Below, in pieces: positions 5,799-14,094 of a stretch of DNA of 20,562 nt. The DNA lies in contig DHGP01000005.1 in assembly GCA_002402825.1 (NCBI GenBank), positions 1-20,562 on the forward strand, read 5' to 3'. The notes under the pieces are model-generated. The model was not told where the DNA came from. It saw nothing but the letters and a program-made list of their open reading frames with translations, and made no database searches. Every line of letters starts with the position of its first letter. The first letter of the stretch is position 1. The position numbers and the translations under genes were made by a program. Source of the DNA: Firmicutes bacterium UBA4795. Its GTDB lineage: Bacteria; Bacillota; Desulfotomaculia; Desulfotomaculales; Nap2-2B.

Positions 5799-7001
5799 TT
5801 ATTCAATTATAGAAGAAACCACACCTGACGCTACGGTACGGCCCCCCTCCCGAATAGCAAAACGAACTCCCTCTTCAATAGCAATAGGGGTAATTAGCTT
5901 AATAGTTAAAGAGACATTATCCCCTGGCATTACCATTTCCGTCCCTTCCGGTAATTCAATAACCCCGGTTACATCAGTAGTCCGGAAATAAAATTGGGGG
6001 CGATAACCGTTAAAAAATGGGGTGTGCCGTCCCCCTTCTTCTTTAGTCAATACATATACTCCAGCCTTAAAGTGAGTATGGGGCTTAATGCTTCCAGGCT
6101 TGGCTAAAACCTGTCCCCGCTCCACTTCTTTACGCTCTACACCGCGCAAAAGGCAGCCAATATTATCTCCGGCCTGTCCTTGATCTAAGACCTTACGAAA
6201 CATTTCCACTCCTGTAACTACTGTTTTCCGTGGCTTATCCATTAAGCCAACAATTTCTACCTCATCAGGAACCTTTACTATCCCCCGCTCTACCCGGCCG
6301 GTAACCACTGTACCACGACCCGTAATGGTAAACACATCTTCAATGGGCATTAAAAAGGGTTTATCAATCTCCCGTTTGGGGGTAGGAATATAATTATCCA
6401 CTGCATCCATTAGTTCCCAAATAGACTTGCAATTGACACAATCATGCTTGCCGCAGCCACATTCCATGGCTTTTAAGGCCGAACCAGCAGTAACAGGAAT
6501 TTCGTCACCCGGGAACTCGTAAGTAGAAAGAAGCTCTCTTACCTCCATTTCTACCAGTTCCAGTAGCTCCGGGTCATCTACCATATCCACTTTGTTTAAG
6601 TAAACCACAATATATGGAACCCCTACCTGCCGGGCCAAAAGTATGTGCTCTCTGGTTTGCGGCATTGGACCGTCGGCGGCCGAAACAACCAGGATAGTCC
6701 CATCCATTTGAGCGGCCCCGGTAATCATGTTTTTTACGTAGTCGGCATGACCAGGACAATCAACGTGGGCGTAATGCCGCGCGTTGGTTTCATATTCCAC
6801 GTGAGCAACATTAATGGTAAGACCACGTTCTTTCTCTTCTGGTGCATTGTCAATCTCTTCGTATTTTTTTGGCTGGGCCTTACCTTCCTTGGCCAAACAA
6901 AAGGTTATAGCCGAGGTTAAAGTAGTTTTACCGTGGTCCACATGCCCAATAGTACCAATATTTACGTGAGGTTTGGTTCTTTCAAACTTTGCTTTTGCCA
7001 T
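5799..7001 (-). CDS. tuf: elongation factor Tu
   Basis: 400 residues. EF-Tu with GTP carries aminoacyl-tRNA to the ribosomal A site. The G domain has GHVDHGKT (19-26), DCPGH (81-85, His85 catalytic), NKVD (136-139) and SAL (174-176). The beta-barrel domains follow (VFTITGRGTVVTGRVERG, then the FRTTDVTGVIELPEGTEMVMPGDNV region) and the protein ends SGVVSSIIE. Odd: residues 181-191 replace the usual acidic loop with a four-cysteine loop, ECGCGKHDCVNCKS, spacing CxCx4CxxC, which suggests a metal site; similar loops occur in other clostridial EF-Tu proteins as far as I recall. ATG at 7001 with AAGGGGGAA upstream; 57 bp after fusA. Confidence 0.98.
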   Translation of the reverse strand: MAKAKFERTKPHVNIGTIGHVDHGKTTLTSAITFCLAKEGKAQPKKYEEIDNAPEEKERGLTINVAHVEYETNARHYAHVDCPGHADYVKNMITGAAQMDGTILVVSAADGPMPQTREHILLARQVGVPYIVVYLNKVDMVDDPELLELVEMEVRELLSTYEFPGDEIPVTAGSALKAMECGCGKHDCVNCKSIWELMDAVDNYIPTPKREIDKPFLMPIEDVFTITGRGTVVTGRVERGIVKVPDEVEIVGLMDKPRKTVVTGVEMFRKVLDQGQAGDNIGCLLRGVERKEVERGQVLAKPGSIKPHTHFKAGVYVLTKEEGGRHTPFFNGYRPQFYFRTTDVTGVIELPEGTEMVMPGDNVSLTIKLITPIAIEEGVRFAIREGGRTVASGVVSSIIE

Positions 7002-7058
7002 TGTTTTACTTCCCCCTTAAGAATAGTTTAAAAAAGATACTCTTACTTGAATAATTAT

Positions 7059-9176
7059 TTAATACATTCTCATTCCCCGCTGGTTAATGATTTTTTCAGC
7101 CACCAAACAAGGGACCTCGGCGTAGTAACTAAACTGCATGGTATATGTTCCCCTTCCTTTTGTAGCCGAACGTAAATCAGTAGCGTAACCAAACATTTCC
7201 GCCAGCGGAACATAGCCGCGTATAATTTGAGTTTTTCCCTGAAAAGATAGCCCTTCAATACGCGCCCGTCGTTGTTGAAGGTCCCCCAACACATCTCCTA
7301 CATATTCTTCAGGAACTACCACTTCTATTTTCATAATTGGTTCTAAAAGCACCGGACTTGCTTTCCGGGCCCCACTTTTAAGACCCTGTGAGGCAGCTAT
7401 TTTAAAGGCTACTTCTGATGAATCCACCTCATGATAAGACCCGTCTACCAAACTCACCTTTAAATCAGTCATGGGATAACCGGCTAATACCCCCGTTTCC
7501 ATTGCTTCACGTACTCCCGCCTCCACCGCGGGAAGATACTCTTTAGGTACTACGCCTCCCGTTGTTTTATCTTTAAACTCAAACCCGCTTCCAGAGCTAG
7601 CCGCGGGCTCTATTTCTAAAACTACATGCCCATATTGACCATGTCCCCCCGTTTGGCGGATAAACTTTCCTTCTGACCTAACCTTTTCCCTGATTGTCTC
7701 TTTGTAAGCCACGTTAGGCTTACCAACATTAGCTTCTACCTTAAATTCTCGCAGTAACCGGTCAATAATAATCTCCAGGTGGAGTTCCCCCATCCCTGAA
7801 ATAATTGTCTGCCCTGTCTCAACGTCAGTATGGACTTTAAAAGTCGGGTCTTCCTCAGTTAGCTTTAAAAGGGCCGTTCCCATTTTATCCTGGTCAGCTT
7901 TAGTCTTCGGCTCAATAGCCACTGATATAACCGGAACTGGGAATTCCATGGCTTCCAAAATAAGCGGGTGATTTTCATCACATAGGGTATCCCCGGTAAA
8001 AGATTCTTTAATTCCAACCACCGCCACAATGTCACCTGTACACATAGTATTTACTTCTTCCCGGCGGTTGGCGTGCATTCTTAATATCCGGCTAATACGT
8101 CCCTGTTTATTTTTGGTGGGATTATGCACCGTCGTCCCAGTACTAATTTTGCCTGAATAAACCCTTAAAAAAGTCAGCCTACCTACATAAGGGTCGGTCA
8201 TAATTTTAAACACCAGAGCGCAAAAGGGCTCTTCATCCTTTGGCAACCTTACCTCAATGGCGCCAGTGTTTGGATTTATTCCTTGAACACCATTAACGTC
8301 TGTGGGGGCAGGAAGGTAATCACAAATTGCCGTAAGGAGGGGCTGAACCCCTTTATTTTTAAAGGCGGCGCCGCATAAAACAGGGGTTATTTTTACCTCC
8401 AGGGTAGCTTTACGGATAGCCCGCTTAATTTCTTCAACCGTTGGTTCTTCACCTTTCAGGTATTTCTCCATTATTTTTTCATCTGTTTCCGCACAAACTT
8501 CCAGTACTTTTTCCCGGTATTCAGCCACAAGTTCTTCCATATCCGTTGGTATGGCTATTTCTTCCTGTTCGGTTCCTAATTCGCCTTGATAAATAAAAGC
8601 CTTTTGTTGCACCAGGTCTATTACCCCGTCAAACTTATCCTCAGCCCCAAGAGGCAACTGAATAGCTACCGGATTTGCATTTAAATGCGTTCGCATCATT
8701 TCACAGGTGCGGAAAAAGTTTGCCCCTATCCGGTCCATTTTATTAACGTAAGCAAGACGCGGAATACCGTACTTGTCAGCCTGCCGCCATACAGTTTCTG
8801 ACTGGGGCTCTACGCCACCAACCGCGCAAAAAACAGCGATAGCCCCATCTAAAACGCGTAAAGAACGCTCCACCTCCATGGTAAAATCCACGTGACCAGG
8901 GGTATCAATGATATTTATATAGCACTCTTGCCAGCGACAGGTAGTAGCCGCCGAAGTAATAGTAATCCCCCGTTCTTGTTCCTGCACCATCCAATCCATG
9001 GTCGCAGTTCCCTCGTGGACTTCTCCTATTTTGTGGACCCTGCCCGTGTAAAACAAAATTCGTTCGGTAACGGTTGTTTTACCCGCGTCAATATGAGCCA
9101 TAATTCCTATATTACGAATATTATCTAGCAAGATTTGCCGCTTCCCGCCAGGCAAGGATGAGATAGGCAACGTCAT
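7059..9176 (-). CDS. fusA: elongation factor G
   Basis: 705 residues. EF-G is the GTPase that drives translocation and, with RRF, ribosome recycling. Motifs: AHIDAGKT (27-34), QERGITITSAAT for switch I (67-78), DTPGH (91-95) and NKMD (145-148). Domains II to V are complete; domain IV includes RQTGGHGQYGHVVLEIEP and domain V contains EEYVGDVLGDLQQRRARIEG. The ATG at 9176 gives about nine residues (TLPISSLPGG region) more than most EF-G proteins, which usually start a few residues before the NTRNIGIMAHIDAGKT-like motif. AGGGAGAG lies upstream of this ATG, and no better in-frame ATG exists before Met26. It follows rpsG by 21 bp. Confidence 0.97.
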   Translation of the reverse strand: MTLPISSLPGGKRQILLDNIRNIGIMAHIDAGKTTVTERILFYTGRVHKIGEVHEGTATMDWMVQEQERGITITSAATTCRWQECYINIIDTPGHVDFTMEVERSLRVLDGAIAVFCAVGGVEPQSETVWRQADKYGIPRLAYVNKMDRIGANFFRTCEMMRTHLNANPVAIQLPLGAEDKFDGVIDLVQQKAFIYQGELGTEQEEIAIPTDMEELVAEYREKVLEVCAETDEKIMEKYLKGEEPTVEEIKRAIRKATLEVKITPVLCGAAFKNKGVQPLLTAICDYLPAPTDVNGVQGINPNTGAIEVRLPKDEEPFCALVFKIMTDPYVGRLTFLRVYSGKISTGTTVHNPTKNKQGRISRILRMHANRREEVNTMCTGDIVAVVGIKESFTGDTLCDENHPLILEAMEFPVPVISVAIEPKTKADQDKMGTALLKLTEEDPTFKVHTDVETGQTIISGMGELHLEIIIDRLLREFKVEANVGKPNVAYKETIREKVRSEGKFIRQTGGHGQYGHVVLEIEPAASSGSGFEFKDKTTGGVVPKEYLPAVEAGVREAMETGVLAGYPMTDLKVSLVDGSYHEVDSSEVAFKIAASQGLKSGARKASPVLLEPIMKIEVVVPEEYVGDVLGDLQQRRARIEGLSFQGKTQIIRGYVPLAEMFGYATDLRSATKGRGTYTMQFSYYAEVPCLVAEKIINQRGMRMY

Positions 9177-9197
9177 AAAAACTCTCTCCCTAATTTT

Positions 9198-9668
9198 TTA
9201 CCACCGGTAATGGGCAAAAGCTTTATTAGCTTCGGCCATTTTATGGGTATCTTCTTTCTTCTTTACGGTCGCCCCTGTATTATTAGCGGCATCCATAATC
9301 TCAGCCGCTAATTTTTCCGCCATACTTTTTCCCGGGCGTTGCCGGGCAAAGTTGGTAAGCCATCGAATCCCTAAGGTTTGTCGCCGCTCCGGCCGTACTT
9401 CTATTGGCACCTGATAATTAGCCCCACCTACCCGGCGGGCTTTTACTTCTAGTACCGGCATGATGTTCTTTAAAGCCAAATCTAATATCTCAAGCGGAGG
9501 CTTTTTTGTTTTTTGCTGAATAATTTCAAAGGCCTGGTAGCAAATTTTTTCCGCCAGGCTTCTTTTTCCCTCATGCATAACCTGATTAATTAATTTAGTT
9601 ACGGCAACTTTGCTGTAAAAAGGATCAGCTCTTACCTCCCGCTTAGGCACCGCGCCTCTTCGTGGCAT
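9198..9668 (-). CDS. rpsG: 30S ribosomal protein S7
   Basis: 156 residues, the standard length. S7 nucleates assembly of the 16S 3' major domain and contacts E-site tRNA. It opens MPRRGAVPKREV. Family stretches are YSKVAVTKLINQVMHEGKRS (about 18-37), EVKARRVGGANYQVPIEV (about 74-91) and RWLTNFARQRPGKSM (about 101-115), ending ANKAFAHYRW. The ATG at 9668 is preceded by AAGGAGGGGG. A short hairpin lies in the 48-bp spacer after rpsL. In E. coli S7 regulates the str operon from that same spacer; whether that holds here is unknown. Confidence 0.97.
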   Translation of the reverse strand: MPRRGAVPKREVRADPFYSKVAVTKLINQVMHEGKRSLAEKICYQAFEIIQQKTKKPPLEILDLALKNIMPVLEVKARRVGGANYQVPIEVRPERRQTLGIRWLTNFARQRPGKSMAEKLAAEIMDAANNTGATVKKKEDTHKMAEANKAFAHYRW

Positions 9669-9688
9669 TTTCCCCCTCCTTATGATAC

Positions 9689-9708
9689 CACAGGCTTCCT
9701 TGCCTGTG
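9689..9708 (-). promoter_or_regulatory. hairpin in the rpsL-rpsG spacer
   Basis: CACAGGC (9689-9695) and GCCTGTG (9702-9708) form a perfect 7-bp stem with a six-base loop, placed between the rpsL stop and the rpsG ribosome binding site. It has no U-run, so it is not a terminator. In E. coli the S7 repressor site lies in the same intercistronic spacer, so a regulatory or processing role is possible, but only the position supports it. Confidence 0.4.
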
Positions 9709-9716
9709 CCCCTTTC

Positions 9717-10091
9717 CTATTTCTTGGGCCGCTTGGACCCGTACTTTGAACGCCCCTGGTGACGGTTTTGGGTTCCGGCGCAATCCAAAGCGCCGCGTAC
9801 TACATGATACCTAACCCCCGGTAAATCTTTTACGCGACCGCCACGTACTAACACTACAGAGTGTTCCTGAAGATTATGACCAATCCCTGGAATATAAGAA
9901 GTCACTTCAATCCCGTTAGTAAGTCTTACCCGGGCCACTTTACGCAGCGCCGAATTCGGTTTTTTAGGTGTCGTGGTATAAACTCTGGTGCAAACCCCTC
10001 TTTTTTGGGGGCACTTTTTTAAAGCCGGGGACGAAGATTTCTTAATCATCTTTTCTCTTTCCTTCCGTACCAACTGGCTTAATGTAGGCAT
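9717..10091 (-). CDS. rpsL: 30S ribosomal protein S12
   Basis: 124 residues. S12 is at the decoding centre and affects accuracy. CPQKRGVCTRVYTTTPKKPN (27-46) holds the lysines at 43-44 and GGRVKDLPGVRYH holds Lys88, Asp89 and Pro91. These are the residues changed in streptomycin-resistant mutants elsewhere, and all are wild type here. Asp89 is the residue that is methylthiolated in some bacteria. The segment between residues 10 and 27 is a little divergent. ATG at 10091 with AAGGGGTGG upstream, 18 bp after the L7Ae-type gene. Confidence 0.98.
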   Translation of the reverse strand: MPTLSQLVRKEREKMIKKSSSPALKKCPQKRGVCTRVYTTTPKKPNSALRKVARVRLTNGIEVTSYIPGIGHNLQEHSVVLVRGGRVKDLPGVRYHVVRGALDCAGTQNRHQGRSKYGSKRPKK

Positions 10092-10109
10092 CTGGTACCC
10101 ACCCCTTCT

Positions 10110-10367
10110 CTAAATTTCTTCTTCCACAATGGAAGCGGCGGCACAACCCACCTCAATGCCGCAAGTTTTACCCAACTCCAGCATTTCGTCCACCTGAACA
10201 ACCGGTACATTTTTAAGGCTACAGGCCTGGATAATAGGATTAACTATGTGGCTTTGCGCGTCTTGCGCAATATAAACCACCTTTGCCATGCCTTGCTGTA
10301 CCGCTTTTAAGGTTTGCTTTGAACCTACTGTTTTTTTCTTTGCTTTTTTTAGCTTCGTTAAATACAC
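10110..10367 (-). CDS. rplGB: L7Ae-family ribosomal protein (YbxF/RplGB type)
   Basis: 85 residues. The pattern resembles Bacillus YbxF: a basic N-terminus, then KAVQQGMAKVVYIAQDAQ (about 21-38), a VPVVQVDEM strand and the LGKTCGIEVGCAAASIV signature (about 65-81). L7Ae-family proteins bind kink-turn RNA. In Firmicutes this gene lies between rpoC and rpsL, as here. The start is GTG at 10367 with AAGGAAGG eight bases upstream. Its exact cellular role is not settled. A kink-turn is expected in the L10 leader further upstream in this window, which is one possible ligand (inference only). Confidence 0.93.
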   Translation of the reverse strand: MYLTKLKKAKKKTVGSKQTLKAVQQGMAKVVYIAQDAQSHIVNPIIQACSLKNVPVVQVDEMLELGKTCGIEVGCAAASIVEEEI

Positions 10368-10387
10368 TTGGCCAACCTTCCTTTTTA

Positions 10388-10460
10388 GCCGTCGGTCGTC
10401 GGATTAAGATGTAGGGGCTAGCTAAATCCTAAATCCTGACTGAGGACTAACGACCAATAT
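10388..10460. repeat. heptamer-type repeat region between rpoC and the L7Ae gene
   Basis: The 132-bp spacer (10368-10499) holds five contiguous 7-bp units at 10424-10458 (AAATCCT twice, then GACTGAG, GACTAAC, GACCAAT). GGTCGTC at 10394-10400 is opposite AACGACC at 10449-10455, giving short inverted arms. GTAGGGGC at 10411-10418 matches the first eight bases of the palindrome in rplA. No convincing promoter or terminator was found here. Confidence 0.6.
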
Positions 10461-10499
10461 CATAGACCTTAAAAAAGCACACATTTATTAATTTTAATA

Positions 10500-13400
10500 T
10501 CATTCGTTTGTCCTGTCAACCTGATTTACTTCATTTATTTGCATATCCCGGTACTGGCTCATTCCGGTCCCGGCAGGGATTAGTTTTCCGATAATTACAT
10601 TTTCTTTAAGCCCTACCAGAAGGTCTTTTTTTCCTTTTATGGCGGCTTCGGTAAGTACCCGGGTTGTTTCCTGAAAGGAAGCAGCTGAAAGAAAGGAATC
10701 CGTAGCTAAGGAAGCTTTAGTAATTCCTAACAATATTGGTTTAGCCGTTGCTTTTTGGCCGTTATTTGCCTCAACCTTTTTATTTTCTAACGTAAGTTCA
10801 AAAATATCAACCACACTATTCGGCAATAAACATGTATCTCCAGGGTCTTCTACTTTTACTTTCCGAAACATTTGCCGGATCATTATTTCAATATGTTTAT
10901 CGTTAATATCTACCCCTTGTAAACGGTAAACACGCTGTACTTCTTGCAAAATATACAGCTGCACATCGCGTACCTCTTTAATTTTTAAAAGTTCATGAGG
11001 ATTAATTGAGCCTTCAGTAAGTTCTTCCCCTGCCCTTACCATAGTACCGCTTTTTACCTTTAAACGCGCCCCAAAAGGAATTAGGTAAACAGCCCGCTCT
11101 CCGTTGGACCCGATAAGCTCTATTTCCCGCCGGTTTTTTACTTCCCGGTACTGGAGCAAACCATCAAACTCGGCAATAATTGCCTGTCCTTTAGGCCTTC
11201 GGGCTTCAAACAGTTCTTCTACCCGGGGCAAACCATGGGTAATATCTTCGCCAGCTACGCCACCAGTATGAAAGGTACGCATGGTTAACTGGGTCCCTGG
11301 TTCCCCAATAGATTGAGCAGCAATTATCCCTACCGCTTCACCAATATCAATCATTTGACCGGTGGTCAAATTGCGCCCGTAACATTTAACACATACTCCA
11401 AAACGCGTTTTGCAGGTAAGGGCAGACCGGATTTTTACCCGGTCTATTCCAGACGCAGTAATTTGCGCGGCGCAACTTTCGTTAATTTCTTCCCCAGCCC
11501 GGGCTAAAATCTCCCCGGTAACGGGATGGTGTATATTTTCCAAGGCCACGCGGCCAAGGATACGCTCTTCTAATTTTTCAATAACTTCGGTACCGTCGCG
11601 AATCTCGCTTACTTCAACTCCTTGGGTAGTTCCGCAGTCATATTCGCGTACCATTACATCCTGGGCTACATCCACCAGCCGGCGGGTAAGATAACCGGAA
11701 TCAGCGGTACGTAAAGCAGTATCAGCTAAACCTTTACGGGCTCCATGGGTAGAAATAAAGTATTCTAATACGGTTAAACCTTCTTTAAAACTGGCTTTAA
11801 TAGGCAAGTCAATAATCCGTCCCGAAGGGTCAGCCATAAGGCCGCGCATGCCGGCTAACTGGCGAATTTGCTGGATATTACCCCGCGCCCCACTGCTGGC
11901 CATCATATAAATAGGGTTAAGCTTATCCATACCATCTAATAAGGCCGCCGTTACCTTATCGGTAACTTCATTCCAAATTCCAATTATCTTTTGGTATCGT
12001 TCTTCCTCCGTAATTAGACCATCCCGGTACTGCTGTTCTACTATTTCTACCTGTTCTTCCGCCCCATTTATAATTTCCTTCTTTTGCTTCGGCACCAATA
12101 TATCTTTAAGGCTGATGGTAATACCGGCCTGGGTAGCAAAATGATAACCTAATTTCTTAATCCCGTCTAAAAGGGTTACTGTCTTAGCATAACCTAGTTT
12201 GCGGTAACAATCATCCACCAGTTTACTTAGGCTTGTTTTATCCATTTCCTGATTAAAATAACCTAATTCATCCGGGATAATTTCATTAAAGATAATCCGC
12301 CCTACGGTTGTTTTTAAATATCCTCCTGAGCCTTGGCGAATTTTTATAGGAGCTTGTAAAGCAATTATTTTACTTTCGTAAGCCGTTATTGCTTCGGCCG
12401 CATCTTTAAATATTTTACTTTCGCCTAAAAGCCCTGATTTTTCTATCGTCAGATAATAAATGCCTATTACCATGTCCTGAGTAGGAACGGTCAAAGGACG
12501 GCCGTCCTTTGGGCCAAGAATGTTGAAAGTTGAACGCATTAAAAGCTTAGCTTCTGCTTGGGCTTCGGCAGAAAGAGGCACATGAACGGCCATTTGGTCA
12601 CCATCAAAATCAGCGTTATAAGCAGCACAAACTAAAGGGTGAATTTGAATTGCCCGTCCTTCTACCAGCACAGGCTCAAAAGCCTGAATACCTAAACGGT
12701 GTAAAGTAGGAGCACGGTTTAACAATACCGGGTGTCCTTTAATTACTTCTTCTAAAACATCCCACACTTCAGATTTAGCTCGCTCCACTGAGCGTTTAGC
12801 GCTTTTTATATTATGCACATATCCTTTGCTTACTAAAGTTTTCATGACAAACGGTTTAAACAGCTCCAGGGCCATTTCTTTGGGTAAACCACACTGGTGC
12901 AATTGTAAGGTCGGCCCAACTACGATAACGGATCGACCCGAGTAATCTACCCGCTTGCCTAATAAATTTTGGCGAAAACGTCCCTGTTTTCCCTTAAGCA
13001 TATCGCTTAATGATTTTAATGGACGATTACCAGGACCAGTAATTGGCCGGCCGCGCCGGCCATTATCAATCAACGCATCCACTGCTTCTTGTAACATACG
13101 TTTTTCATTACGGACAATAATATCAGGAGCACCCAAATCCAGTAAACGTTTTAAACGGTTGTTCCGGTTAATTACCCGCCGGTATAAATCATTTAAATCA
13201 GAAGTGGCAAAACGTCCTCCGTCTAATTGCACCATGGGACGAAGTTCTGGGGAAATGACCGGGATAACATCCAGGATCATCCATTCTGGTCGATTGCCTG
13301 ACTTAAGGAAGGCATCCACTACTTCCAACCGCCTCAAGGCTCGTATTTTTCGCTGCCCAGCAGCTTCTTTTACTTCCTGACGCAGTTCTTTATACAATTC

Positions 13401-13955
13401 CTCCAAATTAATTTCCTGAAGCAATATTTTGATTGCCTCCGCTCCCATCATGGCTGTAAAGGTTTGACCGTACTTTTCCCGGTATTCCCGGTACTCTATT
13501 TCATTAAGCAACTGTTTTTTAACTAAATCAGTATTCCCTGGGTCAATTACTACGTAGGATACAAAATAAAGAATTTTCTCTAAGGCCCGCGGTGACATAT
13601 CCAGCAATAAACCCATCCGGCTGGGAATGCCTTTAAAATACCAGATATGGGAAACAGGAGCAGCTAATTCAACGTGGCCTAAGCGTTCCCGCCGTACTTT
13701 AGCTCTGGTTACCTCTACACCACAACGGTCACAAACTATCCCCTTGTAACGGACCCGTTTATACTTACCGCAATGGCATTCCCAGTCTCTGACCGGCCCG
13801 AAAATACGCTCGCAAAAAAGCCCGTCACGCTCAGGCTTTAAGGTCCGGTAATTTATTGTTTCCGGTTTTTTAACTTCCCCACTGGACCAGGCCCGAATTA
13901 GCTCCGGAGAGGCTAAACCAATTCGGATATGGTCAAAATTATTTAAATCTAACAC
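10500..13955 (-). CDS. rpoC: RNA polymerase beta' subunit
   Basis: 1151 residues. Catalytic subunit of RNA polymerase. Zinc site 1 uses Cys60, Cys62, Cys75 and Cys78 (CHCGKYKRVRYKGIVCDRC). The active-site magnesium motif NADFDGD is at 447-453 with all three Asp. The bridge helix lies near 720-756 (FKEGLTVLEYFISTHGARKG) and the trigger loop near 871-900 (AVGIIAAQSIGEPGTQLT). Zinc site 2 is Cys774, Cys848, Cys855 and Cys858. The length is usual for Firmicutes without the large lineage insertions of proteobacteria. The start is GTG at 13955, with GGGAGG upstream and no closer alternative. It is 179 bp after rpoB, a spacer that carries hairpins and heptamer repeats. Confidence 0.98.
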   Translation of the reverse strand: MLDLNNFDHIRIGLASPELIRAWSSGEVKKPETINYRTLKPERDGLFCERIFGPVRDWECHCGKYKRVRYKGIVCDRCGVEVTRAKVRRERLGHVELAAPVSHIWYFKGIPSRMGLLLDMSPRALEKILYFVSYVVIDPGNTDLVKKQLLNEIEYREYREKYGQTFTAMMGAEAIKILLQEINLEELYKELRQEVKEAAGQRKIRALRRLEVVDAFLKSGNRPEWMILDVIPVISPELRPMVQLDGGRFATSDLNDLYRRVINRNNRLKRLLDLGAPDIIVRNEKRMLQEAVDALIDNGRRGRPITGPGNRPLKSLSDMLKGKQGRFRQNLLGKRVDYSGRSVIVVGPTLQLHQCGLPKEMALELFKPFVMKTLVSKGYVHNIKSAKRSVERAKSEVWDVLEEVIKGHPVLLNRAPTLHRLGIQAFEPVLVEGRAIQIHPLVCAAYNADFDGDQMAVHVPLSAEAQAEAKLLMRSTFNILGPKDGRPLTVPTQDMVIGIYYLTIEKSGLLGESKIFKDAAEAITAYESKIIALQAPIKIRQGSGGYLKTTVGRIIFNEIIPDELGYFNQEMDKTSLSKLVDDCYRKLGYAKTVTLLDGIKKLGYHFATQAGITISLKDILVPKQKKEIINGAEEQVEIVEQQYRDGLITEEERYQKIIGIWNEVTDKVTAALLDGMDKLNPIYMMASSGARGNIQQIRQLAGMRGLMADPSGRIIDLPIKASFKEGLTVLEYFISTHGARKGLADTALRTADSGYLTRRLVDVAQDVMVREYDCGTTQGVEVSEIRDGTEVIEKLEERILGRVALENIHHPVTGEILARAGEEINESCAAQITASGIDRVKIRSALTCKTRFGVCVKCYGRNLTTGQMIDIGEAVGIIAAQSIGEPGTQLTMRTFHTGGVAGEDITHGLPRVEELFEARRPKGQAIIAEFDGLLQYREVKNRREIELIGSNGERAVYLIPFGARLKVKSGTMVRAGEELTEGSINPHELLKIKEVRDVQLYILQEVQRVYRLQGVDINDKHIEIMIRQMFRKVKVEDPGDTCLLPNSVVDIFELTLENKKVEANNGQKATAKPILLGITKASLATDSFLSAASFQETTRVLTEAAIKGKKDLLVGLKENVIIGKLIPAGTGMSQYRDMQINEVNQVDRTNE

Positions 13956-13978
13956 TAAAATGACCTACCTCCCTTTTT

Positions 13979-14013
13979 GGTCGTTGGTCGTCAGTCGTTG
14001 GTCGTCAGGGGAC
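13979..14013 (+). repeat. 7-bp tandem repeats upstream of rpoC
   Basis: Four exact-register heptamers, GGTCGTT, GGTCGTC, AGTCGTT and GGTCGTC (13979-14006), then the divergent AGGGGAC. They begin four bases upstream of the rpoC ribosome binding site in the transcribed strand. The same GGTCGTY unit occurs singly, in both orientations, in the spacer on the other side of rpoC. No coding role. Confidence 0.85.
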
Positions 14014-14042
14014 TTTTGTATTAGAAGATTGCTTGCCCTATT

Positions 14043-14083
14043 AAAAAACCTAATCTCTTTTTGTCTCTTTATGCCTTTAGGTT
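14043..14083 (-). terminator. possible weak hairpin with U-run in the rpoB-rpoC spacer
   Basis: In the transcript AACCTAA (14083-14077) can pair with TTAGGTT (14053-14047) across a 23-base purine-rich loop, followed by U residues (14048-14043, partly shared with the stem). The stem is AU-rich with a large loop, so termination would be weak. It may reduce rpoC relative to rpoB or mark an RNA processing site. The loop resembles loosely the inner arms of the element near 1360 and 1675. Confidence 0.3.
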
Positions 14084-14094
14084 AATAATTGGAA

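Noticed and set aside
7019..7044. Hairpin AAGAGTA/TATTCTT in the fusA-tuf spacer as a terminator
   Set aside because: AU-rich stem with a G.U pair, 12-base loop and no U-run; tuf is expected to be co-transcribed with fusA.
13045..13061. GGCCGGC / GCCGGCC inverted repeat in rpoC
   Set aside because: It lies in conserved codons (NGRRGRPI); a chance effect of GC-rich codons.
12955..13380. Plus-strand ORF of 141 residues within rpoC
   Set aside because: It is antisense to a strongly conserved part of rpoC and shows no recognisable domain; such long antisense frames arise from codon bias.
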